From: Glycomyces harbinensis
GTDB taxonomy: Bacteria; Actinomycetota; Actinomycetes; Mycobacteriales; Micromonosporaceae
Direction of reading: 5' to 3'
Length of the DNA stretch: 64,000 nucleotides
Assembly (NCBI RefSeq): GCF_900101745.1
Contig: NZ_FNAD01000001.1
Coordinates: forward strand, 682,001 to 746,000
Positions within the stretch are counted from its first letter, which is position 1. Each line of letters begins with the position of its first letter. The notes below the pieces were generated by a model that searched no databases, had not been told where the DNA came from, and saw only the letters and a program-made list of their open reading frames with translations. Made by a program: the position numbers and the translations under genes. Shown here in pieces: positions 1 through 8,567 of the stretch.

Positions 1-212
1 AAGAACCCGCCGTTGGACCGGGGCGTGAACTCCATGCCGGCGTAGTAGTTGCCGGTGCCCATCTCCCAGCCGATCAGGGCCGCGAAGAAGGCGAAGAAGA
101 AGGCGGCCTTGCCGGCCTGGCGGTTGATCAGCTGGCCGAAGCCCCACACCAGCGCCGAGGCAATGCCCGGCACCGGTGCGGGTGGCCCGCTGCTCTGCTG
201 AGCGGTGCTCAT
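1..212 (-). CDS. Sugar ABC transporter permease, MalF-like (N-terminal fragment)
   Basis: Only the first 70 or so codons are present; the gene runs off the left edge. The start ATG is at 212. The visible protein has a polar, proline-rich N-terminus, then the segment GFGQLINRQAGKAAFFFAFF, which is typical of the cytoplasmic lead-in and first membrane helix of MalF-type permeases in actinobacteria. It begins 16 bp after the stop of the binding-protein gene, so the two form a transport operon. From the neighbours (GH42 and GH53 enzymes) the likely substrate is galacto-oligosaccharide released from galactan; that substrate is inference. The ATPase and second permease are not in the window. Confidence 0.75.
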   Translation of the reverse strand, partial: MSTAQQSSGPPAPVPGIASALVWGFGQLINRQAGKAAFFFAFFAALIGWEMGTGNYYAGMEFTPRSNGGF

Positions 213-228
213 CTGCGGCGTCGTTCCC

Positions 229-1584
229 TCAGAGTCCGGCGAGTTCGTCGTAGCCCGCGGCCGCCGCGGCGGCGGCGTCCGATGCGGACGACAGGTCGTC
301 CCAGACGGCGACGGTCATCTCGTTGGCGGTGGACCAGAAGTACTCGGGCAGCTGCGGGAACAGGTCGGCCTGCGCGCCCTGGGCCACGATGCCGGCGACG
401 TGCGGGTCCTCGGCGAGCCCGGCGATGCCGGTGAGCAGGTCGGGGTTGAGGGCCGGGATCTGGCCGGTGGTGGCGTAGAGCGCGGCGGCGCCGGCGTCGG
501 AGGCGAGGAAGTTCGCGAAGACGCGCGCGGCGGCCGGGTACTTCGTGTACGCCGAGACGGCGATGACGTGCATGCCGGCGAACGAGGACGCCGGGTCGCC
601 GGAGGCGGCGGACGGGATCGGCGTGACGCCGTACTCGAAGGCGTTGTCGGCGGCGCCGGTGTTGAAGGCGCTGAAGGCCCAGGGGCCGGTGATGATGTAG
701 GGGGTGTTGCCGGCGGCGAACTCGGCCTCGACGGTCTCGGGGGTGGCGTCGGCGCTGGGGACGTTCCAGACGCCGCGCAGGCCCTTGTAGTACTCGAGGG
801 CCTCGGCCAGCGCCGGGTCGTCGAAGCCGGGCTCGTTGACGTCGCCGCCCGGGTACGCCTGCCAGCCCATGGAGGACAGCACGGAGTAGGAGTAGTAGAT
901 CTCGCCGGGGACCCAGCGGATCGTCCACCGGTTGCTCGCCGGGTCGTTGTAGTCGGCGGCGACGGCCTGGACGTCCTCCCAGGTGGTCGCGGGCTCGTCG
1001 GAGCCGGTGATCGACTTGAGGAGGGTCTTGTTGTACATGAGCGCGATCGACTCGGTGGTGACCGGGACGGCGTACATCTGGCCGTCCTCGCCGGTGACGG
1101 CGCTGACGAAGTTCTCGGCCATGCGGTCCTTGAGGACGGACTCGTACTCGCCGAGGGGCGCGGCGGTGCCCTCTTCGATCGCGCGGGCGACCTGGTCGTA
1201 GAAGCTCATGAAGACGTCGCCGCCGTTGCCGGCCTCGCCGGCGAGGGACATCTCGGAGACGGCGTCGTTCTGGGCGACGAGCTCGTACTCGAACGCGATG
1301 TCGGGGTAGACGTCCTTGAACGCCTCCTTGAACGCGGCGATCTGGGCGTTGGCGAGGTCTTCGTTCTCGAACCAGAGCTTGAGGGGGACCTCGCCCGAGG
1401 CGATCTCCTCTTCGATGACGTACTGCTGTGCGTCGGCGTCCCAGTCGAGGCCGCCTTCTTCGGCCGTCTCCTCTTCGGGGCCGCCGCAGGCGGCGAGGGT
1501 ACCGGCGGCGGCGACGCCTCCGCCGAGGGCGAGGAGGTTCCGCCGGTTCATGGAGGGTCCCGCGTTAGCACCTTTGCTGCGCAT
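229..1584 (-). CDS. Extracellular sugar-binding lipoprotein of an ABC transporter (MalE/UgpB type)
   Basis: A 451-residue solute-binding protein of the family 1 type. The N-terminus has an arginine pair (MNRRNLL), a short hydrophobic stretch and a lipobox ending LAAC, so it should be a membrane-anchored lipoprotein, possibly exported through Tat. The mature part has features usual for the family, such as an EYELVAQNDA segment, MYNKTLL and a NPDLL segment near the end. Two starts are possible: 1584, preceded by AAGGA at good spacing, and an internal ATG at 1551 that would give a more ordinary signal peptide; I prefer 1584. It is transcribed away from the GH42 gene, and a LacI-type palindrome lies about 58 bp upstream of its start. 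Likely role: capture of galactan breakdown products. Confidence 0.88.
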   Translation of the reverse strand: MRSKGANAGPSMNRRNLLALGGGVAAAGTLAACGGPEEETAEEGGLDWDADAQQYVIEEEIASGEVPLKLWFENEDLANAQIAAFKEAFKDVYPDIAFEYELVAQNDAVSEMSLAGEAGNGGDVFMSFYDQVARAIEEGTAAPLGEYESVLKDRMAENFVSAVTGEDGQMYAVPVTTESIALMYNKTLLKSITGSDEPATTWEDVQAVAADYNDPASNRWTIRWVPGEIYYSYSVLSSMGWQAYPGGDVNEPGFDDPALAEALEYYKGLRGVWNVPSADATPETVEAEFAAGNTPYIITGPWAFSAFNTGAADNAFEYGVTPIPSAASGDPASSFAGMHVIAVSAYTKYPAAARVFANFLASDAGAAALYATTGQIPALNPDLLTGIAGLAEDPHVAGIVAQGAQADLFPQLPEYFWSTANEMTVAVWDDLSSASDAAAAAAAGYDELAGL

Positions 1585-1641
1585 GTCAAGTCCTTGTCTC
1601 GGTGAATGAGGGGAGTCGGGTCGTGATGGGCACCACCCGAC

Positions 1642-1655
1642 TGTGAACGTTTACA
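1642..1655. promoter_or_regulatory. LacI-family operator, site 1
   Basis: TGTGAACGTTTACA is a 12/14 palindrome with the central CG typical of LacI/GalR-family operators. It lies between the binding-protein gene and the divergent GH42 gene. No LacI gene is in the window; it may lie beyond the left edge. Confidence 0.7.
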
Positions 1656-1801
1656 CGAATCTAGCGACTCAGGCCTCAGTTAGCAACCAAGTTTTACACC
1701 GATTGTCCGCTTCCATGGCAATAATTCTTCATGAAACGATCACAATTTCGAAACGGCGAGCGCTGGATCCTCAGCTTGCGTGAGTGCTGCTCGTGGAGTA
1801 C

Positions 1802-1815
1802 TGTGCACGTTCACA
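1802..1815. promoter_or_regulatory. LacI-family operator, site 2
   Basis: TGTGCACGTTCACA is a 12/14 palindrome that shares the pattern TGTG-ACGTT-ACA with site 1. It lies 34 bp upstream of the chosen GTG start of the GH42 gene, a position suited to repression. Together with site 1 it suggests one regulator controls both directions. Confidence 0.7.
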
Positions 1816-1848
1816 GGCATTTGTGCAAGGAACCTCACAGGAGACGGC

Positions 1849-3801
1849 GTGCAGACCATTCGCTACGGAGGCGATTACAACCCCGAACAGTGGCCCGAGG
1901 AGGTCTGGCGCGAGGACGTCCGCCTCATGAACGAGGCGGGCGTGAACCTCGTCAGCCTCGGGGTCTTCAACTGGGGCATCATCGAACCCGCCCCCGGCGA
2001 GTACGACTGGAGCGGGCTCGACGCGGTCATCGCGCTCCTGCACGAGGGCGGCATCGGCGTCGACCTCGGCACCCCCACCTCGGCCCCGCCGTCGTGGCTG
2101 CGCCGGGCCCACCCCGAGATCCGCCTCGTGGACGCCGAGGGCCGCGCACTGGCCTCGGGCTCGCGCCACGGCGTGTGCCCCTCCCACCCCGTGTACGCCG
2201 AGGCGTGCGCGTCCATCGTGGAGCAGCTGGCCGCCCGCTACGGATCGCACCCCGCCGTCCGGATGTGGCACCTGCACAACGAGTACGGCTGGGCCAACGT
2301 CCAGTGCTACTGCGAGGTCTCCGCCGAGGCCTTCCGCGCCTGGCTCGCCGACAAGTACGGCGACGTCGACCGCCTCAACGAGGCGTGGGGCACCGCCTTC
2401 TGGGGCCTGGTCTACCGCGGCTTCGACGAGGTCGAGGCCCCCGCGACCGCCCCTCCCGGCGTCAACCCGGCGCTGCGGCTCGACTGGATGCGCTTCTCCA
2501 ACGACGCCCACATCGGCAACTACCGGCTCCAGCGAGACGTCATCGCCCGCCACTCGGCGGCCCCGGCGACCACGAACTTCATGGTCCCCAACTGCAAGGA
2601 CATGGACTACTTCCGGTGGGCGCCCGAAGTGGACGTCGTCTCCAACAACCACTACCTCATCGCCGAGCGCGAGGAGCACGAGATCGAGCTGTCCATGAGC
2701 GCCGACCTCACCCGCGCGGTCGCGGGCGGCCCGTGGATGATCATGGAGCACTCCACCTCCGCGGTGAACTGGCAGCCGCGCAACATCGCCAAGACCCCCG
2801 GCGAGATGCGCCGCAACTCCCTCGCCCACGTCGCGCGCGGCGCCGACGGCCTCATGTTCTTCCAGTGGCGCGCCTCCCGCGCCGGGGCCGAGAAGTTCCA
2901 CTCCGCGATGCTCCCCCACGGCGGCACCGACACCCAGGTCTGGCGCGACGTCGTGTCCCTCGGCGACGACCTGAAGAAGCTCGCCGCCGTCGTCGGCACC
3001 GACGTGACGGCGGAGGTGGCGGTCCTGTGGGACTGGGAGTCCTGGTGGGCCCTCGAGCTCGAATGGCGGCCCACGGTCGAACTCGAGTACCGCGAACGCG
3101 TCGAGGCCTACTACTCGTCGCTGTGGAAGCAGCACGTCACCGTCGACTTCGCCCACCCCGAAGCCGACCTCGGCCGCTACAAGGCGGTCGTCGCCCCCTC
3201 CTCGTACCTCCTGACGGCCGAGGCCGCGAAGAACCTGCGCGGCTACGTCGAAGGCGGCGGGCACCTGCTCGTCTCCTACTTCTCCGGGATCGTCGACGAA
3301 CACGACACCGTCCACCCCGGAGGGCACGCCTCGGTGCTGCGCGACACCCTCGGCCTGTGGGTCGAGGAGTTCCACCCCGTGCGTGAGGGCGCCCGGCTCG
3401 CCCTCACCTCGGGGGCGACCGGCCGCATCTGGTCCGAGCACGTGCGCCTCGACGGCGCCGAGGCCGTCGCGGCCTTCGCCGACGGGCCCGACGCCGGCCG
3501 CCCGGCCCTCACCCGCCACCGCGTCGGCGCCGGCAGCGCCTGGTACGCCGCGACCGCGCTGGACCACGAGACGGGCCTGCGCGAACTGCTCGCCGGCGTC
3601 CTCGACGCCGCCGGGGTCCGGCGCCCCGCGAACCTTCCCGACCGCGTCGAGCTCGTGCGCCGCGGCTCCTTGAGTTTCCTGATCAACCACGGCGATCAGG
3701 ACGCCACCGTCCCCGACCTCCGGGGCACCGACGTCCTCACCGGCGACGCCCATGAAGACGGCGTCGCGGTCCCCGCCGGAGGGGTCGTCGTCCTGGCCTG
3801 A
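1849..3801 (+). CDS. Beta-galactosidase, glycoside hydrolase family 42
   Basis: A 650-residue GH42 enzyme, near the usual length of the family. It hydrolyses terminal beta-galactosides. Hallmarks: RYGGDYNPEQW at the N-terminus; acid/base glutamate in LHNEYGW; nucleophile glutamate in IMEHSTSAVNW; the QWRASRAGAEKFHSAM segment of the barrel; then the trimerisation domain and a small C-terminal beta domain. A YCE-type cysteine pair (QCYCE) recalls the metal-site cysteines of some GH42 enzymes, but a full four-cysteine set is not obvious. There is no signal peptide, so it is cytoplasmic. The GTG start is chosen because AGGAGA precedes it and the conserved N-terminus begins there; an in-frame ATG at 1780 would add 23 unconserved residues and overrun the operator. 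It should degrade oligosaccharides brought in by the divergent transporter. Confidence 0.93.
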   Translation: MQTIRYGGDYNPEQWPEEVWREDVRLMNEAGVNLVSLGVFNWGIIEPAPGEYDWSGLDAVIALLHEGGIGVDLGTPTSAPPSWLRRAHPEIRLVDAEGRALASGSRHGVCPSHPVYAEACASIVEQLAARYGSHPAVRMWHLHNEYGWANVQCYCEVSAEAFRAWLADKYGDVDRLNEAWGTAFWGLVYRGFDEVEAPATAPPGVNPALRLDWMRFSNDAHIGNYRLQRDVIARHSAAPATTNFMVPNCKDMDYFRWAPEVDVVSNNHYLIAEREEHEIELSMSADLTRAVAGGPWMIMEHSTSAVNWQPRNIAKTPGEMRRNSLAHVARGADGLMFFQWRASRAGAEKFHSAMLPHGGTDTQVWRDVVSLGDDLKKLAAVVGTDVTAEVAVLWDWESWWALELEWRPTVELEYRERVEAYYSSLWKQHVTVDFAHPEADLGRYKAVVAPSSYLLTAEAAKNLRGYVEGGGHLLVSYFSGIVDEHDTVHPGGHASVLRDTLGLWVEEFHPVREGARLALTSGATGRIWSEHVRLDGAEAVAAFADGPDAGRPALTRHRVGAGSAWYAATALDHETGLRELLAGVLDAAGVRRPANLPDRVELVRRGSLSFLINHGDQDATVPDLRGTDVLTGDAHEDGVAVPAGGVVVLA

Positions 3802-3806
3802 CCTTC

Positions 3807-3834
3807 GGCGGCCCCGCGCCCCTGCGGGGCCGCC
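3807..3834 (+). terminator. Hairpin after the GH42 gene
   Basis: An 11-bp perfect stem (GGCGGCCCCGC / GCGGGGCCGCC) with a 6-nt loop. There is no T-run, so it could be a weak terminator, an mRNA stabiliser or a processing site between GH42 and GH53. Confidence 0.55.
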
Positions 3835-3867
3835 CCCTAAGAATCACCATCAGGGAGTGATGTCTCA

Positions 3868-4977
3868 ATGAAGAGAAGAACCGCCCTCACGGCCGCCGTG
3901 GCCGCCCCGGCACTCGCTGTCCTCGGCAGCGGCACCGCGGCCTCGGCGCAGACCGCGTTCGCGCGCGGCGCCGACATCTCCAGCCTCGCCAAGTCGGAGG
4001 CCCTCGGCGGCACCTACATGTGGGCCGACGGCTACCGGGAGGACCCGATCTGGATCCTCCAGAAGAGCGGCGTCAACTGGATCCGGCTGAAGGTGTGGGT
4101 CAACCCCGCCGACGGCTACAACAACAAGACCCACGTCGTCAACGTCGCCAGGCGCGCCCGGGCCGCGGGGCTCAACGTGCTCGTCGACTTCCACTACTCC
4201 GACACCTGGGCCGACCCCGGCAAGCAGACCAAGCCCGCGGCCTGGAGCGGCTACGGCTTCTCGCAGCTGCGGACGGCCGTCTACGACCACACCGCGGACG
4301 TGCTCGGCGCGCTCGCCGCCGCGGGCGCGACCCCGCAGATGGTGCAGGTCGGCAACGAGACCAACGGCGGGATGCTGTGGCCCGACGGCCGATACGACAG
4401 GCTCGACCAGCTCGGCCAGCTGATGACCTCGGGCGCCGACGCGGTCCGCGCGAAGGCCCCCGGCGCCAAGGTCATGCTGCACCTGGCCGAGGGCGGCAAC
4501 AACTCGGTGTTTCGGTGGTTCTTCGACGCCATGCGCAGCCGCGGCGTGCCGTTCGACGCGATCGGCGCCTCGTACTACCCGTACTGGCACGGATCGCTCT
4601 CGGGCCTCCAGTCGAACCTCAACGACATCGCGTCCCGGTACGGCAAACCGGTGTACGTGGTCGAGACCGCCTACCCGTTCACCTCCGGCGACGGCGACGG
4701 CTTCGCCAACATCGTCTCGTCGTCCACACCGGTGTCCGGCTACCCCGCCACGACCACGGGCCAGTCGAACATGCTCAAGGCCGTCGCGAACGTCGTCAAG
4801 GCGGTCCCGAACGGCCGCGGCGCGGGCGTGTTCTGGTGGGAGGCGACCTGGACCGCCGTGAGAGGCAACGGCTGGGACCCGGCCGACCCGAGCAGCGGCA
4901 ACGGCTGGGAGAACCAGGCGCTGTTCGACTACTCGTGGAAGGTCACGCCCGCGCTGAAGACGCTCGGGACCCTTTAG
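3868..4977 (+). CDS. Secreted arabinogalactan endo-beta-1,4-galactanase, GH53 (first copy)
   Basis: A 369-residue GH53 enzyme that cuts beta-1,4-galactan chains outside the cell. The signal peptide starts MKRRTAL and probably ends near ASAQ. Family marks: RGADISSL near the mature N-terminus, FHYSDTWADPGKQ, acid/base glutamate in QVGNETNGGMLWP, SYYPYWHGSL, and nucleophile glutamate in VVETAYPF. GGGAG lies upstream of the ATG. It is the second gene of the locus, followed at 88 bp by a close paralogue. No carbohydrate-binding module or cell-wall anchor is visible, so the product should be free and soluble. Galactan is attacked outside, and the products are imported and finished by the GH42 enzyme. 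Confidence 0.94.
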   Translation: MKRRTALTAAVAAPALAVLGSGTAASAQTAFARGADISSLAKSEALGGTYMWADGYREDPIWILQKSGVNWIRLKVWVNPADGYNNKTHVVNVARRARAAGLNVLVDFHYSDTWADPGKQTKPAAWSGYGFSQLRTAVYDHTADVLGALAAAGATPQMVQVGNETNGGMLWPDGRYDRLDQLGQLMTSGADAVRAKAPGAKVMLHLAEGGNNSVFRWFFDAMRSRGVPFDAIGASYYPYWHGSLSGLQSNLNDIASRYGKPVYVVETAYPFTSGDGDGFANIVSSSTPVSGYPATTTGQSNMLKAVANVVKAVPNGRGAGVFWWEATWTAVRGNGWDPADPSSGNGWENQALFDYSWKVTPALKTLGTL

Positions 4978-4998
4978 GAGCATCGCTCCCCTCCGGAA

Positions 4999-5028
4999 GG
5001 GCCGGTCTCCTCGAGAGGGGACCGGCCC
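4999..5028 (+). terminator. Hairpin between the two GH53 genes
   Basis: GGGCCGGTCTCC pairs with GGGGACCGGCCC over 12 bp with one G-T pair and a 6-nt loop. No T-run follows; partial terminator or stabiliser. Confidence 0.5.
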
Positions 5029-5064
5029 AGAAACCCCCTCCCCTCGAATCAAGGAAGCGAACAC

Positions 5065-6201
5065 ATGAAGCGCAGAAACGCACTCATCGCGGCCGGCGCG
5101 TTCGGCGTCGCCGCGGCGGCGGCCACCCCCGCACTGGCCGAGGTCGTCGACGGCCGCGGCGACAGGCCCGGGAAGGACCGCTTCGTCCGCGGCGCGGACA
5201 TTTCGGGCCTGATCAAGAACGAGGACTACGGCGCGGTGTACCGCCGCGCGAACGGCAGGAAGGGCGACGCCGTCGAGATCCTCGCCGAGAACGGCGTCAA
5301 CTGCATCCGCGCCAAGGTGTGGGTCGACCCGGTCGACGGCTACAACACGAAGGACCAGGTCGTCGCGCTCGGCAAGCGCGCCAAGCGTGCCGGGATGGAC
5401 CTGCTGGTCGACTTCCACTACTCCGACGCCTGGGCCGACCCCGGCAAGCAGCACAAGCCCGCCGCGTGGGCCTCACTGTCGTTCGCGGACTTGAAGACCG
5501 CGGTGTACGAGCACACCGCGGAGGTGCTGACCGCGCTGCGGCGCGCCGGGGTGAAGCCGACCCTCGTGCAGATCGGCAACGAGACCAACGGCGGCCTGCT
5601 GTGGCCCGACGGGCGCTGGGACCAATTGGAGCAGATGGCCGAACTCCTCACGGCCGGATGCGAGGCGGTGGCCGACACGGTGCCGTCGGCCAAGTCGATC
5701 CTGCACCTGGCCGAGGGCGGCGACAACGGCGCGTTCCGGTGGTTCTTCGACAACGCGGTCGCGAACGGCGTCCCGTTCGAGGCCGTCGGGGCCTCGTACT
5801 ACCCGTACTGGCACGGCGAGCTGTCGGCGCTCGGGGCGAACCTGAACGACCTCGCGACCCGCTACGGCAAGCCGCTGTACCTGGTCGAGACGGCCTACCC
5901 GTTCACCACCGAGGACTCCGACGGGTTCGCGAACATCATCACCGACCCCGAACCGGTCGCCGGGTTCCCTTCGAGCCCCGAGAACCAGACGTACTGGCTC
6001 GAGCAGATCGCGGCGGTGATGCGGGCCGTGCCCGACGGCCTGGGCAAGGGCGTGTTCTGGTGGGAGGCGACCTGGACCGGCGTCGAGGGCGCGGGCTGGG
6101 ACCCGGCCGACCCCGCGAGCGGCAACGGCTGGGAGAACCAGGCCCTGTTCGACTTCGACGGCAGGGCGCTGCCGGGCCTGCGGACCCTGGGCCGCCTGTA
6201 G
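5065..6201 (+). CDS. Secreted arabinogalactan endo-beta-1,4-galactanase, GH53 (second copy)
   Basis: A 378-residue GH53 paralogue of the gene just upstream. It has its own signal peptide (MKRRNALIAAG, cleavage near ALAEV) and its own AAGGAAG ribosome binding site. The catalytic glutamates sit in QIGNETNGGLLWP and LVETAYPF, and FHYSDAWADPGKQ and SYYPYWHGEL are kept. The two copies run colinear over their full length, but differ around the N-terminus and in many loop residues, so this is an older tandem duplication and not a recent copy. The pair may differ in product length or preference for substituted arabinogalactan; that is inference. Confidence 0.93.
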   Translation: MKRRNALIAAGAFGVAAAAATPALAEVVDGRGDRPGKDRFVRGADISGLIKNEDYGAVYRRANGRKGDAVEILAENGVNCIRAKVWVDPVDGYNTKDQVVALGKRAKRAGMDLLVDFHYSDAWADPGKQHKPAAWASLSFADLKTAVYEHTAEVLTALRRAGVKPTLVQIGNETNGGLLWPDGRWDQLEQMAELLTAGCEAVADTVPSAKSILHLAEGGDNGAFRWFFDNAVANGVPFEAVGASYYPYWHGELSALGANLNDLATRYGKPLYLVETAYPFTTEDSDGFANIITDPEPVAGFPSSPENQTYWLEQIAAVMRAVPDGLGKGVFWWEATWTGVEGAGWDPADPASGNGWENQALFDFDGRALPGLRTLGRL

Positions 6202-6210
6202 CACGGCGCC

Positions 6211-6260
6211 GCCCGCCCGGAGTTCAACCGGTCCGAGGACCGGACTCGCTCCGGGCGGGC
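6211..6260. terminator. Nested bidirectional terminator between GH53 and kinase genes
   Basis: The outer stem GCCCGCCCGGAG / CTCCGGGCGGGC (12 bp, perfect) encloses an inner hairpin CCGGTCC-GA-GGACCGG. It sits between convergent genes and contains the stop codon of the kinase gene. Confidence 0.6.
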
Positions 6261-8545
6261 GCCCGCTCCGGCGCCCGCGCGACCGGGATCTGCTTGCGGT
6301 GCAGGGATTCGAGGTGGTCGAGGCGTTCGGCGGCCAGGATCGCGCGGGTCAGTCCCACGCGGACGTACGGCGCCTCGGTGCCGCACTTGATGATGTAGAA
6401 GACCCCGATGTTCACGAACGCCACCGAGGAGGCGTACAGCAGCTCGTCCTGGAGCACGCCGAACATGATCAGCGTCCCGATCGTCCACACGAAGGCGCCG
6501 TACATGCAGCTCGTCGGCACCCAGGGCGCGAACTTCTCCAATGAGGAGACCTCGCCCGCCGGGACGGTGGACATCTGCTCCTCGCGGGCGCTGCGGAAGG
6601 TGGCCCGGGCGAACATCAGGCACGTGGCGTTCACGACCGCGAGGGTGGTGATGCCGATGGCGGAGAACAGCGGCCACCAGTCGCGCTGGACGAGCGTCGG
6701 GACCGCGACGTAGACCGACGGCAGGACCGCCGCCGCGCGGATCGCGATCTCGCAGGTGAGCGTGAGCGCCCGGCGCCTGCCGCGGCGCCGCAGCTGCGAG
6801 CGCGGCGACAGTTCGGCCAGGATGTTGAGGTACCACTTGGCGCCGGCGAGGACGAACGTGAACGCGATGAGCCGCACCGCCAGGTTCCCCCACGGGTCGG
6901 GGATCGGGTAGTCGTCGGCGCGCACGTCGTCGAGCAGCACGATCCCCTCCTGGTCGCGGCCCAGGAGGTTGTTGAGCATCTCGACGAACTTCGCCTGCCA
7001 GTCGATCCCGAGGTCGCGGGCCCACCACATGACGACGAGCGCGAAGGTCGCCCACAGGAACCACGACGAGACCCACGCCCAGCGGTTGAGCCAGCGGGAC
7101 TGCCGGAGGTGGAACGACCTGCTGTCGCCCTTCGCCTGCCTGGCCCGGACCTCCATGATCTGCCGCTGCCGGGCGACCTGGCCCTCGCCGGGGGTCAGCC
7201 GCTTGAGCACCTGGAGGAACCCCTCGACGCGCTCGGTGCGGCTGGCGACCTGGGCCACTTCCAGCTCCCGGCCGAAGAGCTCCTTGATCCTGGGAATCCA
7301 CCGGGGGCCGGACTTGACGCCCGAGACGAGCAGGCGGCGTTCGGGGTCGGCGTCGGTGAGGTCCTCGATCAGCCGGGCGAGGCCGACCGAGGCCGCGTAG
7401 AACTGGTCGGGGACCGTGCCGTCGGCGTTCGGCGGGATGCCCGCGATCGCGGTGAGCAGCATGCCAGTGGAGTACACGTCCGAGAGGCGGCTGCTCTTGC
7501 CGTCGAGGCGGACCTCCGGGGCGACGTAGGCCGCGTCGCCCTGGAGGAGGCCGCCGACCGAGCGCCGGAACAGGTAGTTGACGCCGAGGTCGATCAGCCG
7601 CAACCGGACCGTGCCGCGGGTGTCGAGGTGCTCGACGATGACGTTCGACGGCGACAGGTCGCCGTGGTGGCGGTCGTGCCGCTCCAGCTCCTCCATCGCC
7701 TCCAGCAGGGCGGTGCCGAGCAGTTCGAGGCGCTCCAGGTCGACGCGGCGCAGGATCTCGCGCTTGGGGGGCGGGCCGCTCGCCGCGGCCGCCCGCTCCA
7801 GGACCTCGGCGAGGGTGAAGCCCTCGACGAAGTCCATCTTGACCCAGCTGTCGTGGCTCACCCACACCGGCACCAGGTGCGAGACCTCGCCGACCTCGCC
7901 CACGGTGAGGCGGTAGCGGTCCCGGTACTCCCGGGTGGCGCTGGTGATCGCCGAGATCACCTGGTAGGGGAAGATCAGCAGCTTCAGCGCGAACTTCAGC
8001 CTGCGGTTGCCCAGTTCCCGCTTCGTCCATCCGGAGAGGATGATCGAGGTCGTCCCGGTCCGGTGGAACTCCAGGCTCGTGAAGTCGACGTCCTCCCAGT
8101 GCTCCACCGGGTCCGGCGCCTCCTCTCCCGCCGCGGCGGGCGCGCCCTCCGCGGCCGCGGGCGCGTAGAGGCGCTCGATCACCTGCCGCACCGCGGGGTC
8201 CTTGACCAACGGGCCGCACAGGTCGTCCAGGTCCCAGCCCGCGATGGTGACGTTGTGGGGGACGGCCCCCTGGAAGCGCACCTGGTCGGAGCAGTGCATG
8301 GCGACGAGGGTGAGCAGGAAGAACCCGAGGTACCCGGCCGTGGCCGCGGTGACGTCGTCGCGCGGGCGGTCCTCGTCGGACCACCAGTTCCACAGCCGCT
8401 CGATCTCGTCGAGGCGGTCGATCTGGAGCCGGTCCCGGTAGACCTGCTCGTCGAGCGGGATGTCGAGCAGGGCCTCGCGCCAGTCCTCGAGGTCCCATCG
8501 GGACAGTTCCCGCTCCTGACCGCCACGGGCAGCGCCGGTCAACAC
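6224..8545 (-). CDS. Membrane protein with serine/threonine kinase-like domain
   Basis: A 773-residue protein. After about 130 residues of unknown type comes a kinase fold: a candidate ATP-binding lysine in LKFALKLLI, the catalytic loop HGDLSPSN near residue 292, DLG in place of DFG (LIDLGVNY), and an APE motif (YVAPEVRL) near residue 338. The catalytic aspartate and metal-binding asparagine are present, so activity is plausible. The C-terminal third (from about residue 495) holds several hydrophobic helices and would anchor it in the membrane; a single-helix PknB-like layout and PASTA domains are absent. GTG start; the ribosome binding site is weak. It follows the patatin gene by 22 bp in the same direction, so they are probably cotranscribed. 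Substrate and pathway unknown. Confidence 0.75.
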   Translation of the reverse strand: MLTGAARGGQERELSRWDLEDWREALLDIPLDEQVYRDRLQIDRLDEIERLWNWWSDEDRPRDDVTAATAGYLGFFLLTLVAMHCSDQVRFQGAVPHNVTIAGWDLDDLCGPLVKDPAVRQVIERLYAPAAAEGAPAAAGEEAPDPVEHWEDVDFTSLEFHRTGTTSIILSGWTKRELGNRRLKFALKLLIFPYQVISAITSATREYRDRYRLTVGEVGEVSHLVPVWVSHDSWVKMDFVEGFTLAEVLERAAAASGPPPKREILRRVDLERLELLGTALLEAMEELERHDRHHGDLSPSNVIVEHLDTRGTVRLRLIDLGVNYLFRRSVGGLLQGDAAYVAPEVRLDGKSSRLSDVYSTGMLLTAIAGIPPNADGTVPDQFYAASVGLARLIEDLTDADPERRLLVSGVKSGPRWIPRIKELFGRELEVAQVASRTERVEGFLQVLKRLTPGEGQVARQRQIMEVRARQAKGDSRSFHLRQSRWLNRWAWVSSWFLWATFALVVMWWARDLGIDWQAKFVEMLNNLLGRDQEGIVLLDDVRADDYPIPDPWGNLAVRLIAFTFVLAGAKWYLNILAELSPRSQLRRRGRRRALTLTCEIAIRAAAVLPSVYVAVPTLVQRDWWPLFSAIGITTLAVVNATCLMFARATFRSAREEQMSTVPAGEVSSLEKFAPWVPTSCMYGAFVWTIGTLIMFGVLQDELLYASSVAFVNIGVFYIIKCGTEAPYVRVGLTRAILAAERLDHLESLHRKQIPVARAPERAPARSESGPRTG

Positions 8546-8567
8546 CCCGACCAGGGCGGTGACCGAC

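Noticed and set aside
1780..1848. ATG start 23 codons upstream for the GH42 gene
   Set aside because: It would overrun the second LacI-type operator and add residues without similarity; GTG at 1849 has AGGAGA before it.
1771..3753. Minus-strand frame opposite the GH42 gene
   Set aside because: The plus strand has full GH42 motifs; the antisense product is only compositionally biased sequence.
3868..6201. Tandem GH53 genes as a single broken or duplicated-by-assembly gene
   Set aside because: The two copies differ throughout, each with its own signal peptide and ribosome binding site, so they are separate genes.
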